Source: Phylloscopus collybita (Eukaryota > Chordata > Aves > Passeriformes > Phylloscopidae). From it: a DNA stretch of 64,000 bases. Of this stretch, positions 1 through 13,477 are shown piece after piece (the stretch's first letter is position 1; each line of letters begins with the position of its first letter). The notes below the pieces were generated by a model. It made no database searches, was not told the DNA's origin, and was given only the letters and a program-made list of their open reading frames with translations. A program made the position numbers and the translations under genes. Location of the stretch: assembly GCA_027886175.1 (NCBI GenBank), contig JAJNNQ010000075.1:34750501-34814500 (forward strand). Reading direction: 5' to 3'.

Positions 1-3000
1 ATGTCTTCCCGTCTTTTGACTCCTTTGGAATTTTTGTTCGTCTGTTTGTTTGTTTCTTTTAAATGCATTCTTTCATTCTTTAAATTCATTCTTTCTGCCG
101 AACTTTGTGTGGTTTTCCTAGATTGAGCATTACGCTTTCTTTGTTCTCATGTGGACCTCACGCTTACGTTTCTTCAAATTTTTATTTTGTTGGGGTTTGT
201 TTTGTTTTAGAAAAACACCTGGAAGTGAGTTTTGTCTCTAAATAAAGACCACTGTTTATTTTTTACAATTAATTTATTCATAACTGCATATAAAGTGCTA
301 CAGACGATCTTAATGACCCATGAAATGGAATGGATAGTGGGTTTCGTATGTCTGTGTGTAAATATCTGTAGATTTATGCTCTGTGTGCCACCTGCTTGAG
401 TGACAGAAGTCCTGAGCTGATTTACCTGACAGCAGTGCAAGCACAGGAAAACTTAGTCCTAGTTTTATCCCAAATGTAGCAAAAATCAGAATTCAGCCCA
501 GGTTCTTTGCAAATAAATGCCCTCTTCTAGGTCATGCTTTGGTTCCAGAGCAAGGGACGTTCCTTTTGGTTCAACCTCCAGACCCACATTTGAGCCAGGC
601 ACCAGGTATGGCCAAGGAGTTTGTAGGTTTAGTTTGCATGAACAGTCACAGAGGCTGATGGCTGGCTCTCAGACCTGCCCAGCACATGGCTAAGGCTGCT
701 GTAACAGGTTTTCACCCAATGCCCCATCACTGTTTTTGCTCCTGGCTGGCTTTAAATGGCAGAAATGGGAGCAGTGCATCTCCTCTTCATCTATTCTGGT
801 GTTTCTCACGGTGATACATGTTGGAAGAAGGTCCATCTAAATGAGGAATTAGTGAGAAGCACTAAAATGTGCTTCCTGGAAGTGATTAAGGTTTTGTCTG
901 TGTCTGTTTATTTTTCTTTTGGACTGTGTTATGCCTCATTCAGCATTGGGAGCAGGGATGGCAGCCTGGCTCCTCTCTTCCTAGAGAGAGCTGATTCCCC
1001 TGCAGGGATGGTGCTGGCACCACGAGTGCCTCCTGGCTGCTGTGGGCTTGGTCCATGTGTGTGTGGAAGGTTGAGTGAGGCAAAGGAGAGGTCTGCACCC
1101 TTTAGCTGTGCTGGCACACGTAAAGTTAGGCCCAGGTTAATGCAGCCAAAATTTGAGCTCCAAGTTTCTTCTTTAGAAAGTGATGCCCTTCCACGCTGTT
1201 TGGCTTAGCTTGTAAAAAATGGAGGAGTTAACTGTGAAATAAGAGGAAACTAGTGCCACTGTTATGGAGACAATCAATACAGAAGGGGCATTTTAATTCA
1301 GAACCTAGAAGGTCTTTTCATAATGCCCTGTATGCACTTTATTCCAAAGGACAGAAAGCAGAGACAAGTATTTTTCCCAGTTGTAGGTCCTGTTTAAAAT
1401 GTATTACTGGAGGATCAGTTGACTTGGTGGGTATGGATGCATGTCTGTGTAGGAGGGAGAAATGTTGTGCGTATTCATTCAAAAGGCTCTTCTTGCTACC
1501 TGAATGTTTCTGAATAGACAACAGTCTGTTTATAGACTTCCTCCTGCCACCCACAGTGCATATTCATTACCATAACCTATGTTATATGTAAGTAAATTTT
1601 CATAAAATTGTTGCAGGTCTAAAGGCTTTGATATTTTAGCAGAGTGGAATACACAGGACACACGGTCATGGTTATTTCCCTCATGGGACCTTTCTAACAG
1701 AAGTCAGCTTGGTCTGTGGCCATAGCTGCTGACCAAGAAGGTCTGCCCACAGAAGTTCCAGCAATAGCTTTGTGTTATGGTCCTATCTGACCTTGTGTCA
1801 GGCTCTGGTTCTAAGTGCAGCTGGAGATGTTGTTATAGTCTACTGATGTTTGTGTGATGATTAAATTCCCTTCTCATGTCTCTAGGATACTTCCTTGAAG
1901 AGACTCTGACATATTAGTAGAATGGACTGCTTAAAACTAGGAGTCCCATCAGTGAAATAAAAAATAGGGATTGAGTAATGCCATTTAAAAGTGGATGATG
2001 ACACCAGTATTCCATAGAGAGAGAAGCAATAAATGAAAGTTGTGGGTGTTACTGACTATGCTACCAAATATTTTCATACCAATTAAAATGTAGTGCCACT
2101 AGAGATGTTTTCTTCATAATATGAGACATAAGTACAAATACTGACTCAGAGAATGACAGTGGGGAAATGAGCTTGTGCCACAGCAGATGTATTACAGGAG
2201 AGAGGCACGTATAGCAGAGTGATTCAGAAAAAAACCCGCACAGTATTGCTTGTTATGGAAATGACAGAATTTGAGGTTTCTGTTGGTGGGGACAGAAAAG
2301 AGAACTTCTCCTGACAGTCGGTCAGAAATGAGAATTCTAGGCCTTTAGAAACATTCCAAATGACAAGGCCTCATGGCAAGCCTAGATGGTTGTGATCCTG
2401 TGACTAAGGCTGAGTGCAAAACTTGAGGGTTTTTTATCTTTTCAAAGTAAGTCAAACACAGTTGTTATATGAAAATTTACTATGGGGTATTTTGTCCAAA
2501 ATGAGGTTTGCAGTTTGAAGCTCAAGATTTGGAAATCCTCCCGTGACTTTTGTTCATACAATATGGACATAATCAAAAGGAAATTTGGGGGGGGGCTGAA
2601 TTCCATTTGGCTTCAGTTGGACATGTTTCCAAGGTGCAGTCATAGAGGAAAAAATATGTTCATGTCAGCCTCTCTGTTGTCTTCTTCACAGCGTACATTC
2701 AACAGTTCAGTGCACAAAGACTATTAGTTCTTTGTTTTTGCCTCTTGCTGTTTTACTAGTAAGATGAAGAAGCAACAGTGGGAACTGGAAACAGGAACAA
2801 GGTATTGAAGAGAGGCATTTTGTGAATCCAGAAGCAAAATGAGCATGCTTTCATTAATATTTTAGCAAAACTGGATTCTTTCTCCAATTAAAATAATGCT
2901 ATAAAATATCATAGATCCAACATCTGCTGGATCTTCATTAGTTCAATTGTTACAGTTAGATTTCATGGAATTTTAGTGACAACACTTAAAACTGAAGTAA

Positions 3001-5597
3001 AGAGTATGCTTTTTCTACAAATACCTTTGTGCAATAGAAATTTGTGCCAGTTTCCTGATGGTCTTTGTGATACTACTTTAGGATTAACTCTTGTTGCTTC
3101 TTCTGTCTCCAGGTAGAAAAGTTGTTTGTTGTGAACAGTAATTTTTGGTTGGTGATCCCAGGGCTATGTTTTCTGCTGTACCTGTGTGACTTAGGGAAGT
3201 CATCCAATGTTTCACCCTTTAGCTTTAAGCTGGGCGAATGAAAGCATCAGGTTTTCCCCCTGGGCGGTTAATGACAGTGCTCCAGACTGGATGTAGCTGC
3301 AGAGGGAATTGGATGCTCTGTGCCGTCTCAGCTGAGGTACACACACCAAACAGGGAAACACCAGTTGGAGGGCAAAACCCCTTGCAGCAGTGATCCCATT
3401 AAGACCACCCATACCAAAAAGAACACATACTTGTACAGCTATGCAGAACCTGTATCAACTCCTCAGACTTGTGCCTGAGGATTTATTGAAGTTGAATCTC
3501 CATATTTTCGTTTCTACCTCAAATCCCTGCTAATTGGATCAGACCAGTCTTAATCTTCTTCTTTACAATTGATCCTTAAGATGATTAGACACACTAGGTA
3601 CTTCTAGAGACAAACCTTTTTAAGAGACTGCAACACTAGTGACCGCCATAGGAAATATCTCTCCCTTTATTATCCTAAATGGCTATTTAGTGTCTAACAG
3701 GGGCAAGCAAATTATGATCTTGGTGCTGAGGAACATGAATTCCATTGGTGTGACAGTGTACCCTTCATGTTGTGAGCAGAGGAAAAGGAGGATGATCACA
3801 CATCTCTCTCAGCCTCTCCCTCCATTTTTATCACTCATGTCCTCCTTGCACCAGAAGTTCCAGAAATAGTGTTTTTAAGGTATTCTTGTGAGTTAAGGTA
3901 AAACAGATGGCCTGAGATTTGGAGACCCAGACCAAACCGAGGTGTCATGAGAAGTCAGGGGAAAAGGGAGATGGATAGCTACCACTGGGTTGCTGAAGGA
4001 GGTGAAGTCAGTGGATCAGGATACCTCAAATAGTGTTAAAGATAATAGGATGATGTGAAGTATCTGTCAAATCTCAGCATTACTAAGTTCAGGAATGCTT
4101 GGTTAATGTACAATCAACTGCAACTTGGAGAAAGCGGGGGTCATTAGTTGCTGTCAATTCTCTCTAGATATGCTTACTTTCACTGTCAGGATCAACTATT
4201 TTGTCACAGTTTCCTCTTACTTAGAATGATAGCCTGTGAGGTTCAAGGGTGCTACTTGTAGAGTATCAAACTAAATACATGGAAAAGAACATCAAACATT
4301 GCCAAAAATAGGGACAGGAAGTTCAGCCTTATGGAGCTGTGCAGTAGTGGTATACAAAGAAATGTCAGAAAGGACAAAAGGTGGTGCTTTATTGCATTTC
4401 TGTTCAATGCACAACCATCCGACTGCATATCTGCAACCATTAAAATATACAAACACCTTAAAATAATGTGGAATCAAAAGAAACTTAAACTGACCTTTGC
4501 ACTTGGGAGATGAGGAGATGCCTCAAATGGAGGATGGGATATTAACATACAGTTATTGCTCCTTTTGCTAACTTTGTGCCTGGATGAAAGAGATTCTCAG
4601 AATACCAGAGTCTCATTAACTGCTTGCTGATAAGCTGTCTGACTGCTTGCTTCTCCTTCGGCTGGGAGACAATTCGTTTCCCACTGCTTGGCTTGAAATG
4701 CTGAACAGTTGAGCTTATTAATTTTTATCAATATACCACCAGTGGCCTGAAGACCCTTTCACTCAATACCTTCTCTTTTTAGAGTCTTGACAAATGCTGC
4801 TTGCTCTGGCTTGCACAGCCATACATCACAGGGTCAGAGGTCTTGGGCTCACATAGGGACAGGATTTTAATAAACACGGAAAGCAACGCTAGGCTGTCGG
4901 CAGGTGGTGTGCCAGTGTGGAGTTGAGCAAAGCATAACACAAGTGAAACCCTTTAGATGTAGACTCTTCATTACCTTTTGCAGAAGCAGAAATAGAACCA
5001 ATATCTTGGTTGACGAGCTAGACCATGGAAATAAGTTGTATGCAGGTGCACATGTGGTTCCTAGGGTAGTAATCCAGACCTGCACAGAAAAGGCTTTCAT
5101 GCAGCACACATGGATCTCATAGCCGTGCCTCTAATAGGTAGAGTGTTGGACCACTTGGTTGAAGAGTCCTGTGTATGTGTCATAATCACATAAGTTAAAT
5201 TCAGCTAGTTGCTTGTAGAGCTGTCAGCCTGAATGCTCTTGAAATTAAGCTTTCACAGTTTGCCATCTGGGTCCTGTATGAAGGCAAAAATGTTTCCCAT
5301 CTCTAGTACCATGTATTAAGAGACAAAAATTGAAGTTTTCTATACACCTGCCAAGCCCACATCTTGGTACCAATTATGGTTGAGAGTTTTCTTGGAAAAA
5401 AATCCATATTACAAAAATGAATCTTTCTGATAATGTACTGGATGCATTTAGTTTAGAAGTTTATGTTATGCATGACTAGAAGTGCAGGCTTGCCTTCATA
5501 ACCATAGTTAGATCAAGTCTTGATCTCTTTACTCAGTGCTCATTCAGGCAAGAGTCCCATTCACCTAAGTGGTCTGAAGTGGCTGGTAACTGTCTTA
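1..5597. other. Unique non-coding sequence, no gene seen
   Basis: AT-rich single-copy-looking DNA with stop codons throughout all frames. It holds short T/G-rich and CATTCTTT-type runs at about 41-100, a G9 run at 2587-2595, and a somewhat GC-richer patch at about 940-1130. An open frame at 756-1208 has no recognisable domain and overlaps an open frame on the other strand, so I do not call it a gene. No transposon I recognise. Confidence 0.6.
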
Positions 5598-6128
5598 CTC
5601 AGCCCTGGTGAGGCATATCTGGAGTGCTGTGTCCAGTTCTGGGCTCCTCAGTACAAGAGAAACATGGAGCTTCTGGAGCAGGCCCAGTGAAGGGCTGCAA
5701 AGATGATCAAGGGTCTGGAGCACCTCTCTTATGAGGAAAGGCTGGGGGGGCTGGGCCTGTTCAGCCTTGAGAAGAGACAACACAAAGAGGTCCTCATCAG
5801 TGTATACAAGTGTCTGAATGGGGAATGTCAAGAGGATGGATCCAGGATCTTGGTGGTGTCAAGCAATAGGACAAGAGGCAATGGGCAGAAACTGATACAC
5901 AGAAAGTTCCAATGGAATATTGGGAACCTCTTTACTATGTGGATGACTGTGCACTGAACAGACTGCCAAGAAAAGTTGTGGAGTTTCCCTCTCTGCAGAT
6001 GTTTGAGAACCATCTGGATGCAATGCTGTGCTATGTGCTCTGGGATCACCCTGGCCAAACAGGGAGGTTGGATCAGATGATCCACTGTAGTGTCTTCCAA
6101 TCTGACCCATTCTGTGGTTCTGTGATTC
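5598..6128 (+). mobile_element. CR1 LINE fragment, 3' end of ORF2 plus 3' UTR
   Basis: This is a 5'-truncated copy of the avian CR1 non-LTR retrotransposon. It begins in the C-terminal part of ORF2 (Leu-Glu-Tyr-Cys-type region read as a CTGGAGTGCTGTGTCCAG core near 5620) and runs through an open segment at 5703-5957 that encodes SYEERL, LGLFSLEKR and SNRTRGNGQKL. These are characteristic of the CR1 ORF2 C-terminus. The 3' UTR ends in TTCTGTGGTTCTGTGATTC, the CR1 terminal octamer-type repeat. CR1 copies are usually 5'-truncated by incomplete reverse transcription, as here. Frame breaks after residue 84 of the open segment show that it is dead. It looks less decayed than the copy at 41.7 kb. 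No target-site duplication is obvious. Confidence 0.93.
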
Positions 6129-9100
6129 AGTATTCAACCCCCCAGTCATCAGGATACATTTGTTGATGAGATTCAACTCAGGATGGCTTGGCCCGAGAGG
6201 TGATTTTAAATGACCTTAAGAATAATGCAAGGTGACTTTTATGAGTTTTTTGATAGGAATGTTTTGCATCTGGTAAAATAATAGCATTTTTAAAGACATG
6301 AGATGATTGGAAGTGTTTTGTTCAAACTGTAACTGTTCTTCCACATAAATCTCCATTTGCATCTACAGGTGAACTAATGAATAGTCCTGTTTGTTTTGGT
6401 TGTATCGTGAATTCTAACTTCTGGAGGTTGCAGGGAGGTAAGGTCTCTTTGCAGCCCTAAGATGAAGAGGCAGGAGGTGGCTGCAATGGAGCATGGCATA
6501 GCACCATGCAGTCCTGTTGACAACTGTGTGCCTAGATGAAATAAATTCTCAGAACATTAGTGTCATTAACACCACTGCAAAAGGTAGCTAGATAGGAAGG
6601 TGAATATAGTCACTGGAGAGCATTGGAGTAATAAATTTCTGTTCCTAAGTTATAAACGTAGATTTAGCTCTGAAGGGTGAGGTGAAGTGTGTGTCTTGCT
6701 TCACCCCAAGCTATCCTAGTCCATCCTTGCAAGCTGGAAGTCCTATAGCTTTGGTATAGATACATGGCAACCAGATGAATGAATGGATGGTTAAAGACAC
6801 ACTATTTCCTGATTTTGGTTGTCTTAGGGCTGTGATGTTAGTGTAGAGGTTACTTTTCTGTGTGACAGTACACATCACTGACACTTCCCTCTTTCTCTAA
6901 CAGTGGTGCCACATCCTCTGCATGACATCAGGGACCTTCTAAAGGCTCATATCCCCCTATTTCAAACAATTTTCTAAAGGTACTGAAACCATGGCAGCTG
7001 CTGGGCTGTTGTGCTCTTTATGATTGTGTATTGGAGATATTTTGATGATTCTGCAAGGGACCTCTCATTTTTAGTTAGTGAGTTTATTTGTTTTATTGTA
7101 GAGTTTTTTGTTTGTTAGTTTAATTTATAAATTAAAGCTTGATATTGCATACCTGAACTATAGCCCTAATAAAATAAATGGTAATATCAGCAACTGTAGT
7201 TTCATGAGAAGAGCTACAGCTCTAGAGGTCTCTAACACATCAGTGATGGTTCTACCGGATATATTTGCATCTGGGGGAGATGCATAAGTATTTAGTTGCA
7301 CATTTGTGTCCTTGCTGGTTACAGCATATTAATAAGCACTTGTCTGTTTGTTAACAGGATCCTTTTTTAAATCTAAAAGGGAAAAAAAGCAACCAAAGGT
7401 TATGTGCTTAAACTTTCTGTGTTTAGAAGCAAAGAAACATATAATCTGAAAAAAGGATTCAGCCTGCGAATGAGTCCTTAATTTAAAAATAAGGCAACAT
7501 CATTGCATAATTATATTTTTAATTATTTGACTAATTATTGACTAATTGACTATAATATATGAAGACAGTTCTAACAAATCATGGCTTTGGGAAATGTTTA
7601 CTTTCAGGATCAGTATAACATGGGTTTGCACAAACAGTAATGCCAAATTGAAACATCTAGACTGCCTCAAGGCTGGATGTGGTTGGTAAAATTAGGAAGT
7701 TAATCTCAGTTGGTTTCTTTAATTTTTTCTTCTGCAGCAAATTCTTAAAATCAGAGCTTAAAACTGGGGAAAATAACAGTTTTGATTTTTCACATGAGTA
7801 TATTTTTTCAGAAATTATTAAGGTTTTTTCACATCCATTTCTGTATTTTTTTTCTAGAATCCTTTGTGCAGATAATATAAAACACTGTGACACTATTCTC
7901 CATCTCTTTTCTCTAGTGGAATATTTCACTGGGGATATTATCACAACTATTTTGCTACGTTCAATGAAATTAACATTGATTCCATTTGTTGAATTCATAT
8001 GGAGACTGCAACTGCACTCTGCCTTATTACCAAATGAGTACAGTTTGCCCTTCAATAATTCTCTAAACTCTCAAATGCCTGGGAAATAATATGCTGGAGT
8101 GTTACCCAACTGTGACTGAAGCACCATTTGTGTGAAGTGTGACAGTGCACGAATGATATTCCACAATAAAAGTTCAAATGACATTAATCTTCCACAGAGG
8201 TTCATTGACTGGGAAGATGCCTCAAATACAAAATAAAGACGCTGTGGCTCCATTTCACATTATTTCTGAGCAGTTTCTCCCTATCTGTCCTTTGCAAACA
8301 TGCACATCAATTATTCTGTTATATACCTAAACATAACCAATAAGAAATTTAAAAAATGTGATAAATTCTATAATTTCTGCAACTGGATTAATGAACAATC
8401 TACATTTGCATTTGCTGTAGAGAAATCCTCTTGGCAGTGGTATCATTAAGAATGTAGTGGCAGGGTAATCCACCCAATTTCAGTGCTTGAGGCTGATGGT
8501 ATATAACTCATTTTGTGGTTTGGTTTCCTTCTGCCATTTTGTATTACAGCCATACCTCTGCTGGAAAAGATTCAGGTTCTGACCACTGTTGTTTTCTGAC
8601 TTTGTAAGATCCCAGTACAGGAAAGAGAATACAGTGCTATCTAAATGGAGATTTAAATTTACATGGAGATTTAAGTCATATCAGTGGATGGAAGGAATGA
8701 CCTCTGAGGGATTGTGAAATTTGGTGGTTGGAATATGGGACAGGGAGTTTGTTTATTCCTCTTTCAACCACTTCTCTTTTACTTACTTGTGGTTTTTTTG
8801 TCCTTTGTCCATGTTTTCTTGTGTTACTTCCCTCCCTGGGTAGCTGGAGGTACGAAGAGCATTGTCCCTGGAGTCACACAAGTAATTGAGAATCAGTTGC
8901 TCAATACCTGCACAATTTCATAGTAAAATTTCCTGAGAACTGTCTTTCAGTGTCCAATCTTGACTTGAAGATCTGAATTAGTGGGGAAAATGTAGACTAG
9001 TGAGGTTGTGATCCTGCAGCATAAATATCAGCCCATTTGTCCTTCCCTGATTTCAATAATTTGTTTATCTGCCTATCATTGAGTATTCTGCACTCCTTTG

Positions 9101-9390
9101 GAAGCCAAGACCCCATCTAAACTCATCAGTGTCTTCAGAAGCCAGAATTCACCTTTCATGGCTGTGATTTTGCTGGAAACAGGGAGAATAAATACAGGTC
9201 CTGGCAAGAGCACGTGCTGTTTGGTCCAGCAGTCCCTTGCTCAGTTGCTCAGAGCCTGAACAGGGAAACAGCCCCTAGGGACCAGTGTAATCCCATTGTC
9301 ATTTAGGACTAAAAATTGATTTACTTTTTCATTTATCAGCAAGGAAATTGCTTTTTTTTTGGGCTGTGATGAACCAACCTTTTGACATCA
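6129..9390. other. Unique AT-rich sequence, no gene seen
   Basis: No exon or recognised transposon. It contains a perfect 18-bp AT-only palindrome at 7119-7136 and staggered copies of TTGACTAATT at about 7527-7552, which include TAATTA homeodomain-type cores. Two open frames of 136 codons (+, 7679-8089) and 132 codons (-, 7657-8055) cover the same bases on opposite strands. They are rich in Phe, Leu, Ile, Lys and Ser, as expected from AT-rich non-coding DNA. Confidence 0.6.
7119..7136. repeat. Perfect 18-bp AT palindrome
   Basis: The 18 bases TTTAATTTATAAATTAAA equal their own reverse complement and contain ATTTA and TAATTT half-sites. The composition is entirely A/T, so chance formation in this AT-rich stretch is plausible. 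No function is inferred. Confidence 0.8.
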
Positions 9391-9510
9391 TGTCACAGAT
9401 TAATTGCAAAAGACCAGAAGGGACTGCTATGACCATCTAATCTGCCTTCTTGCATAACGTAGACCTTTGGACTTCTGCTAAATAACTGACACTTGAAGGC
9501 CAGTGTATCC
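9391..9510 (-). mobile_element. Possible ancient CR1-type 3' UTR remnant
   Basis: The stretch AGATTAATTGCAAAAGACC, followed by AGAAGGGACTGCTATGACC and ATCTAATCTGCCTTCTTGC, matches the pattern I recall for an old CR1-like family shared by turtles, crocodilians and birds (a CCAGAAGGGACCA...ATCATCTAGTCTGACCTCCTG core). That pattern normally appears as the reverse complement of a LINE 3' UTR, hence the minus strand. It is clearly more diverged than the other CR1 copies in the window. The right boundary is uncertain. The call rests on memory of a consensus and was not aligned. Confidence 0.45.
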
Positions 9511-12500
9511 CCAAGGAAAACAGTCATGATTTTATTGCCAGAGCCCACTGCTGCTCTTAGCACATTTTCCAATGAAGCTATCTGTTAACGATTTTTTGAT
9601 CTTTTCCATGTGTGATGTGTTTATCTAATTTTATTTATTCATTTATTACATTTTATTTATTTATTTATTTATTTACTTTTTCTCAAGAGCTAATCAAGTA
9701 ACTTCCTCTATGCCTCTATGCCATCCATGAAGAGGAGAGTCTCTCAAGATCATCTGCTTCCTACTCCAGGAGGCTTGGTACTTTTCTTTGGAATTGAAGA
9801 GAACCATTGAGTGACAGCAACCATGAGTCAGACCTTTTTCACTTCTTCTGGGTGGTGCAGGCAGGTTCCCTGTCTAGTCTCTGGTGCTATGAGTCCTGCA
9901 CAGAAGTGTGTAGGAGAACAAAAAAGGCACAGCTCTAAGAGAGGGAACATTCTTTCCTGGCGTGTAACCTGTACAGCTAGGTACTCCCAGGGAAATGGGA
10001 TTTTGATGGGGTTGATGCCCTCAGCCTGAAGAAGTGCTCAGATTTTAAGTCTCCTCTTCCTGGGTTTGGGGTTCTGCCACCACGTTGTTGTGCAAAGGCA
10101 GGGAATCACTGTGGCTCCTCCATCTGTCAGAATGCCTGAACTCCTGACTCCTCCCTCAGCAGGCAGTGGTGTCAAACTGCACCAAGCTCCAGGGCAGGCC
10201 TGCTAGCAATCACTGTTTCCTCCCAGGTGGAGATAGAAAGTTCCATGTTCGGGAAACCTAGATGACCAAGGGGAGAAAAAAGACATTTGATGACCTGAAT
10301 CAGATTCCCCACACAGCAGCTGAGGGGCCTTTGCCCCGGATCACCAGGCTGGGACAAGACATTTGCTTTTCAGGTGTTGCAACCCTCAATAGTAAGTGCC
10401 TAAAGTAGGTCATCAGAAGATAGTCCATGTCTTCATGGACTCCAGGGATTCTGGAGCGGTGCTGCAGCAATAGCTGTGAGATGTCTGCTAGAGCAGGACA
10501 GCTCTGGGGGCCAGATGAAGGAAATCACAGAGCAAAAACACAAGCACAAGGATGTAAGAGTAATGGCCAGATTTGCCTGTGCATCTGGTCTTCATGCAGC
10601 TGAGTCACTGCCCCTGTTAGGGCTTCTGCTCACCTAGAAGCCCCAGGCTGTGGTGGTGCATCTTCTGCTTATTTATTGGTAAGGACCATCTCTGCCCACA
10701 CTCCATAGTCAGCTGTATTTGCTGCAACAAAGATTAATAAGCTACCGGGTGATGAGTAAATATTTAACAACATTTTTCTTTGCTTTGCTTTACATGTAAA
10801 ATAAATATATTTGCAGAATATTCATTTTCCCCTAGGTCTGGCAGCTTCCTAGAGTCTTTCACTTTTGACTTTCAGCAGATATGTTCATATGCTGTATCTA
10901 AAAGGATGGTGATGCAATCTTTATGTTTTGCACATAGCAAACATTATGTTTCATCCTCCTTTGAGAAAATCCCTTTCTGAGGTTTAAACTAAATGTGTCT
11001 CATCTTCATATTCAGTATGGCTCCACTTATGCTGTATCTTCCAAATTATGCTAACCCTTGTGTGCCTTTTTTTAGTAGGATTTTTCAAGGATTTTTCTAG
11101 TTCCATTTTGTTTATAGAAAAAATTATTAATGAAACAAAAGGCATTCCTTTTAAGGATTGAAATATTGATAATTTTGTCTTAATCCTTATGTTTTAGTCT
11201 GCTGCTGAGTTCTTTGTTCTCTAAGTTATTCCTCTATACCTGACTATCTTCTTCAGGAAGAGGCACATCAAACAAAATATTCTGAATGTGGCTTGAGAAA
11301 GGCCTTGTAAGAGATACTTGTTTCAACTTGTGAAGAAATCATTGCCCAGGACTATATTTGGCCCTGCCACTGCTAGCTAGACTTTAACCTTCAGCTCTTA
11401 TATTTGCTGCTTTTCTTCTTCTGAGTCTTCTTCAGCTGAATTCCTTGGTGAGGTGGTGGCAGTTTACTGATTCCCCATTGCAGGCTGGTGTTTGCTGAGA
11501 TTGCAGGTATCTGTAACCTTAATTGGGTCACAAATTTAAAGTTACGTCCATTGTATCTTTGTTAACTACCTCACTTTTATAAGAAGCAATTTGAAAGTGT
11601 AACACCCATATAATGATAATAAATAGGATACCAATAAATCATATTCTGTGCTTGACCTGCACTAGTAACGTGAATATTGTAGAGGAGAAGCTTCTTATTT
11701 TTCAGAAGTAAAACAGTAGTTTTGGGAGCTTGATGATTCACACTTGAATACAACTTTTCACCTGATAGTCACTCTTTCTTAATTCTGTCATTAACAGATG
11801 AAGGCAACCTCAGTCCCCTGGATTTAACAGTATGGTATAACTAGTATGTAAGTGCTATTCAACCACACTGTAACTTTTATTACATGGCAAAGTCATTCCT
11901 GTTAAGTTCTGCCATTCTTATCAGTTACTTTTAGCTCTTTGTTTTCTAAATCCTTCAATTATCCTATATAATCTTCTCAGGGTCACCTCAGTAGGGAAGG
12001 GGTGGATGTGTGTCCCTTTTTGCCCTGTCTCTTCACACTGTACTCAGTAAGTACAATATTTTTCTTTATTTTCGAGGGGGAACAAAGCAAAATGATTGGT
12101 GCTTCCAGCCTCTTGGATAGTAAGCAAAACATCACAGAAAACTTCTTTACACTACTGCAGGAGGAGAACAAAGCTTTTGAACAAAAGACTTAAATTCCAT
12201 CTGTCATTTCCACCCACTACTAAATCTACCAAAGACTGAACTTTTATCCAACAGAGCTGAATGCAATGATAACTTACTGTGGTGCCACTGATCACTGCAG
12301 AGCACAGACCTGACTTTTTAGTTTTTTGAAACTGTTAACATAGATTTAAGTGTAGCAGAGGAGGCATGAAGCCATAAATGTTTTATTGGAGAGCTCCAGA
12401 CCATCTCTCAGCAGGTGAGTCGGGTGCCATCACTTAAAAGATTAACCTCCTATCTCTACAACAGCAATTACAACAGGAACTGCCTTATTAGGTAAAACAT

Positions 12501-13050
12501 ATTAGATAAATTGAAACTCTAACTCTATTGATAAATTCATTCAGTAAAGCTGACCTCATGGCTCCCAGGCTACATGGAAAAATCTGTAGTCTTTGTCCTT
12601 TCATGCAGAGGCATTATCAGCCTAATGAAGAATTAGTGAGTGTCCATGTGACTTAAAGAGCATATTAAGAATGTGTCTGTTTTGCAAACATCTAACCTTG
12701 CCATGTACCATACAATCTTTGGGGTCTCATTTCAACAGTCAAGCTCAGTAAGACAACATGTGTCCCTTCCCCTTCATAGGAGGAATTTGCTAAGCAATCA
12801 TTCTTCTGAGGCAACTCCTTCCAAGAGTCTTATATTATTTCTAAGCTTGATTTCAGCTTCATTGTGCCCTGGTATGTTGAGCAGGTACAACATTTCTGCA
12901 CTAAGGGAAAAAATTGAGAGGAAAGGTTTTTAATATCCAAGTTTTCAAAAGCAGTGGTGCATTTTCATGAGTTCTTTGATCTACTTGACTCTCCTCACAA
13001 CCAGTGCTCATGGAAGCACGATTTGGCTGTACCTCCCAATAAAATAGTAT
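9511..13050. other. Unique sequence with one TTTA microsatellite, no gene seen
   Basis: Apart from the TTTA tract at 9628-9675, nothing repetitive is recognised. Bases about 10030-10660 are GC-richer than the surroundings, but no frame stays open beyond about 70 codons there. No splice-bounded open segment with recognisable protein similarity was seen. Confidence 0.55.
9628..9675. repeat. Imperfect (TTTA)n microsatellite
   Basis: A tetranucleotide tract with interruptions at TTCA and TTACA, ending in an uninterrupted run of about six TTTA units at 9651-9675. It could be polymorphic. Confidence 0.93.
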
Positions 13051-13139
13051 GATTACAGTGGTAATGCTAGGTTGGTGGTTGGACTTGCCGATCTTAAAGG
13101 TCTCTTCCAACCTTGATAATTCTACTATTCTGTGATTCC
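13051..13139 (+). mobile_element. CR1 LINE, extreme 3' end
   Basis: About 90 bases match the CR1 3' UTR end: a GCTAGGTTGGTGGTTGGACT core, then GATCTTAAAGGTCTCTTCCAACC, then an ATTCTACTATTCTGTGATTCC terminal repeat. The TTGGACT...CTTCCAACC block just upstream of the octamer tail is diagnostic of avian CR1. Everything upstream is missing, which is typical of extreme 5' truncation. It points toward the minus-strand CR1 that starts at 13478. Confidence 0.85.
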
Positions 13140-13477
13140 ATGAATGTGGAAGCGCTCAGTGAGTCAAAGCCTATGGTGTCCCATAGTGTAAAAAAGATAC
13201 CAACATGGAAAACACAGGCTGGTGTGTCTTGTCTTGGGGAAGATGAAAAGTCTTTGCCAAAGCTGAGAACCTAAATGCTTCCTACTTGTTCTACCAATAG
13301 ACCTATAAGATTACATTTTCCTCTTCAGACAAAAACAAGACAACATTTGTTTATTTTGTTTAGCAGGATAGACCATGTTATTCATCAGCAGTTGTCTCCA
13401 TAGAATATTAAAAACTAGCATGATATTTTAGAGGCACCTTAACAATGTGACTGTTTTGTGGGTTTCCTAGTTTAAGT
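13140..13477. other. Spacer between two tail-to-tail CR1 copies
   Basis: Unique AT-rich sequence with no recognised gene or repeat. It separates the 3' end of a plus-strand CR1 from the 3' end of a minus-strand CR1. Confidence 0.6.

Noticed and set aside
756..1208. 150-codon plus-strand frame
   Set aside because: No recognisable domain, an antisense frame is also open, and no splice or promoter structure supports it.
5828..6176. Minus-strand frames of 90 and 105 codons
   Set aside because: They are antisense shadows of the CR1 3' end and its flank.
7657..8089. Overlapping 132- and 136-codon frames on opposite strands
   Set aside because: Both strands are open over the same AT-rich bases, composition is Phe/Leu/Lys/Ser-rich low-GC translation, and no motif is present.
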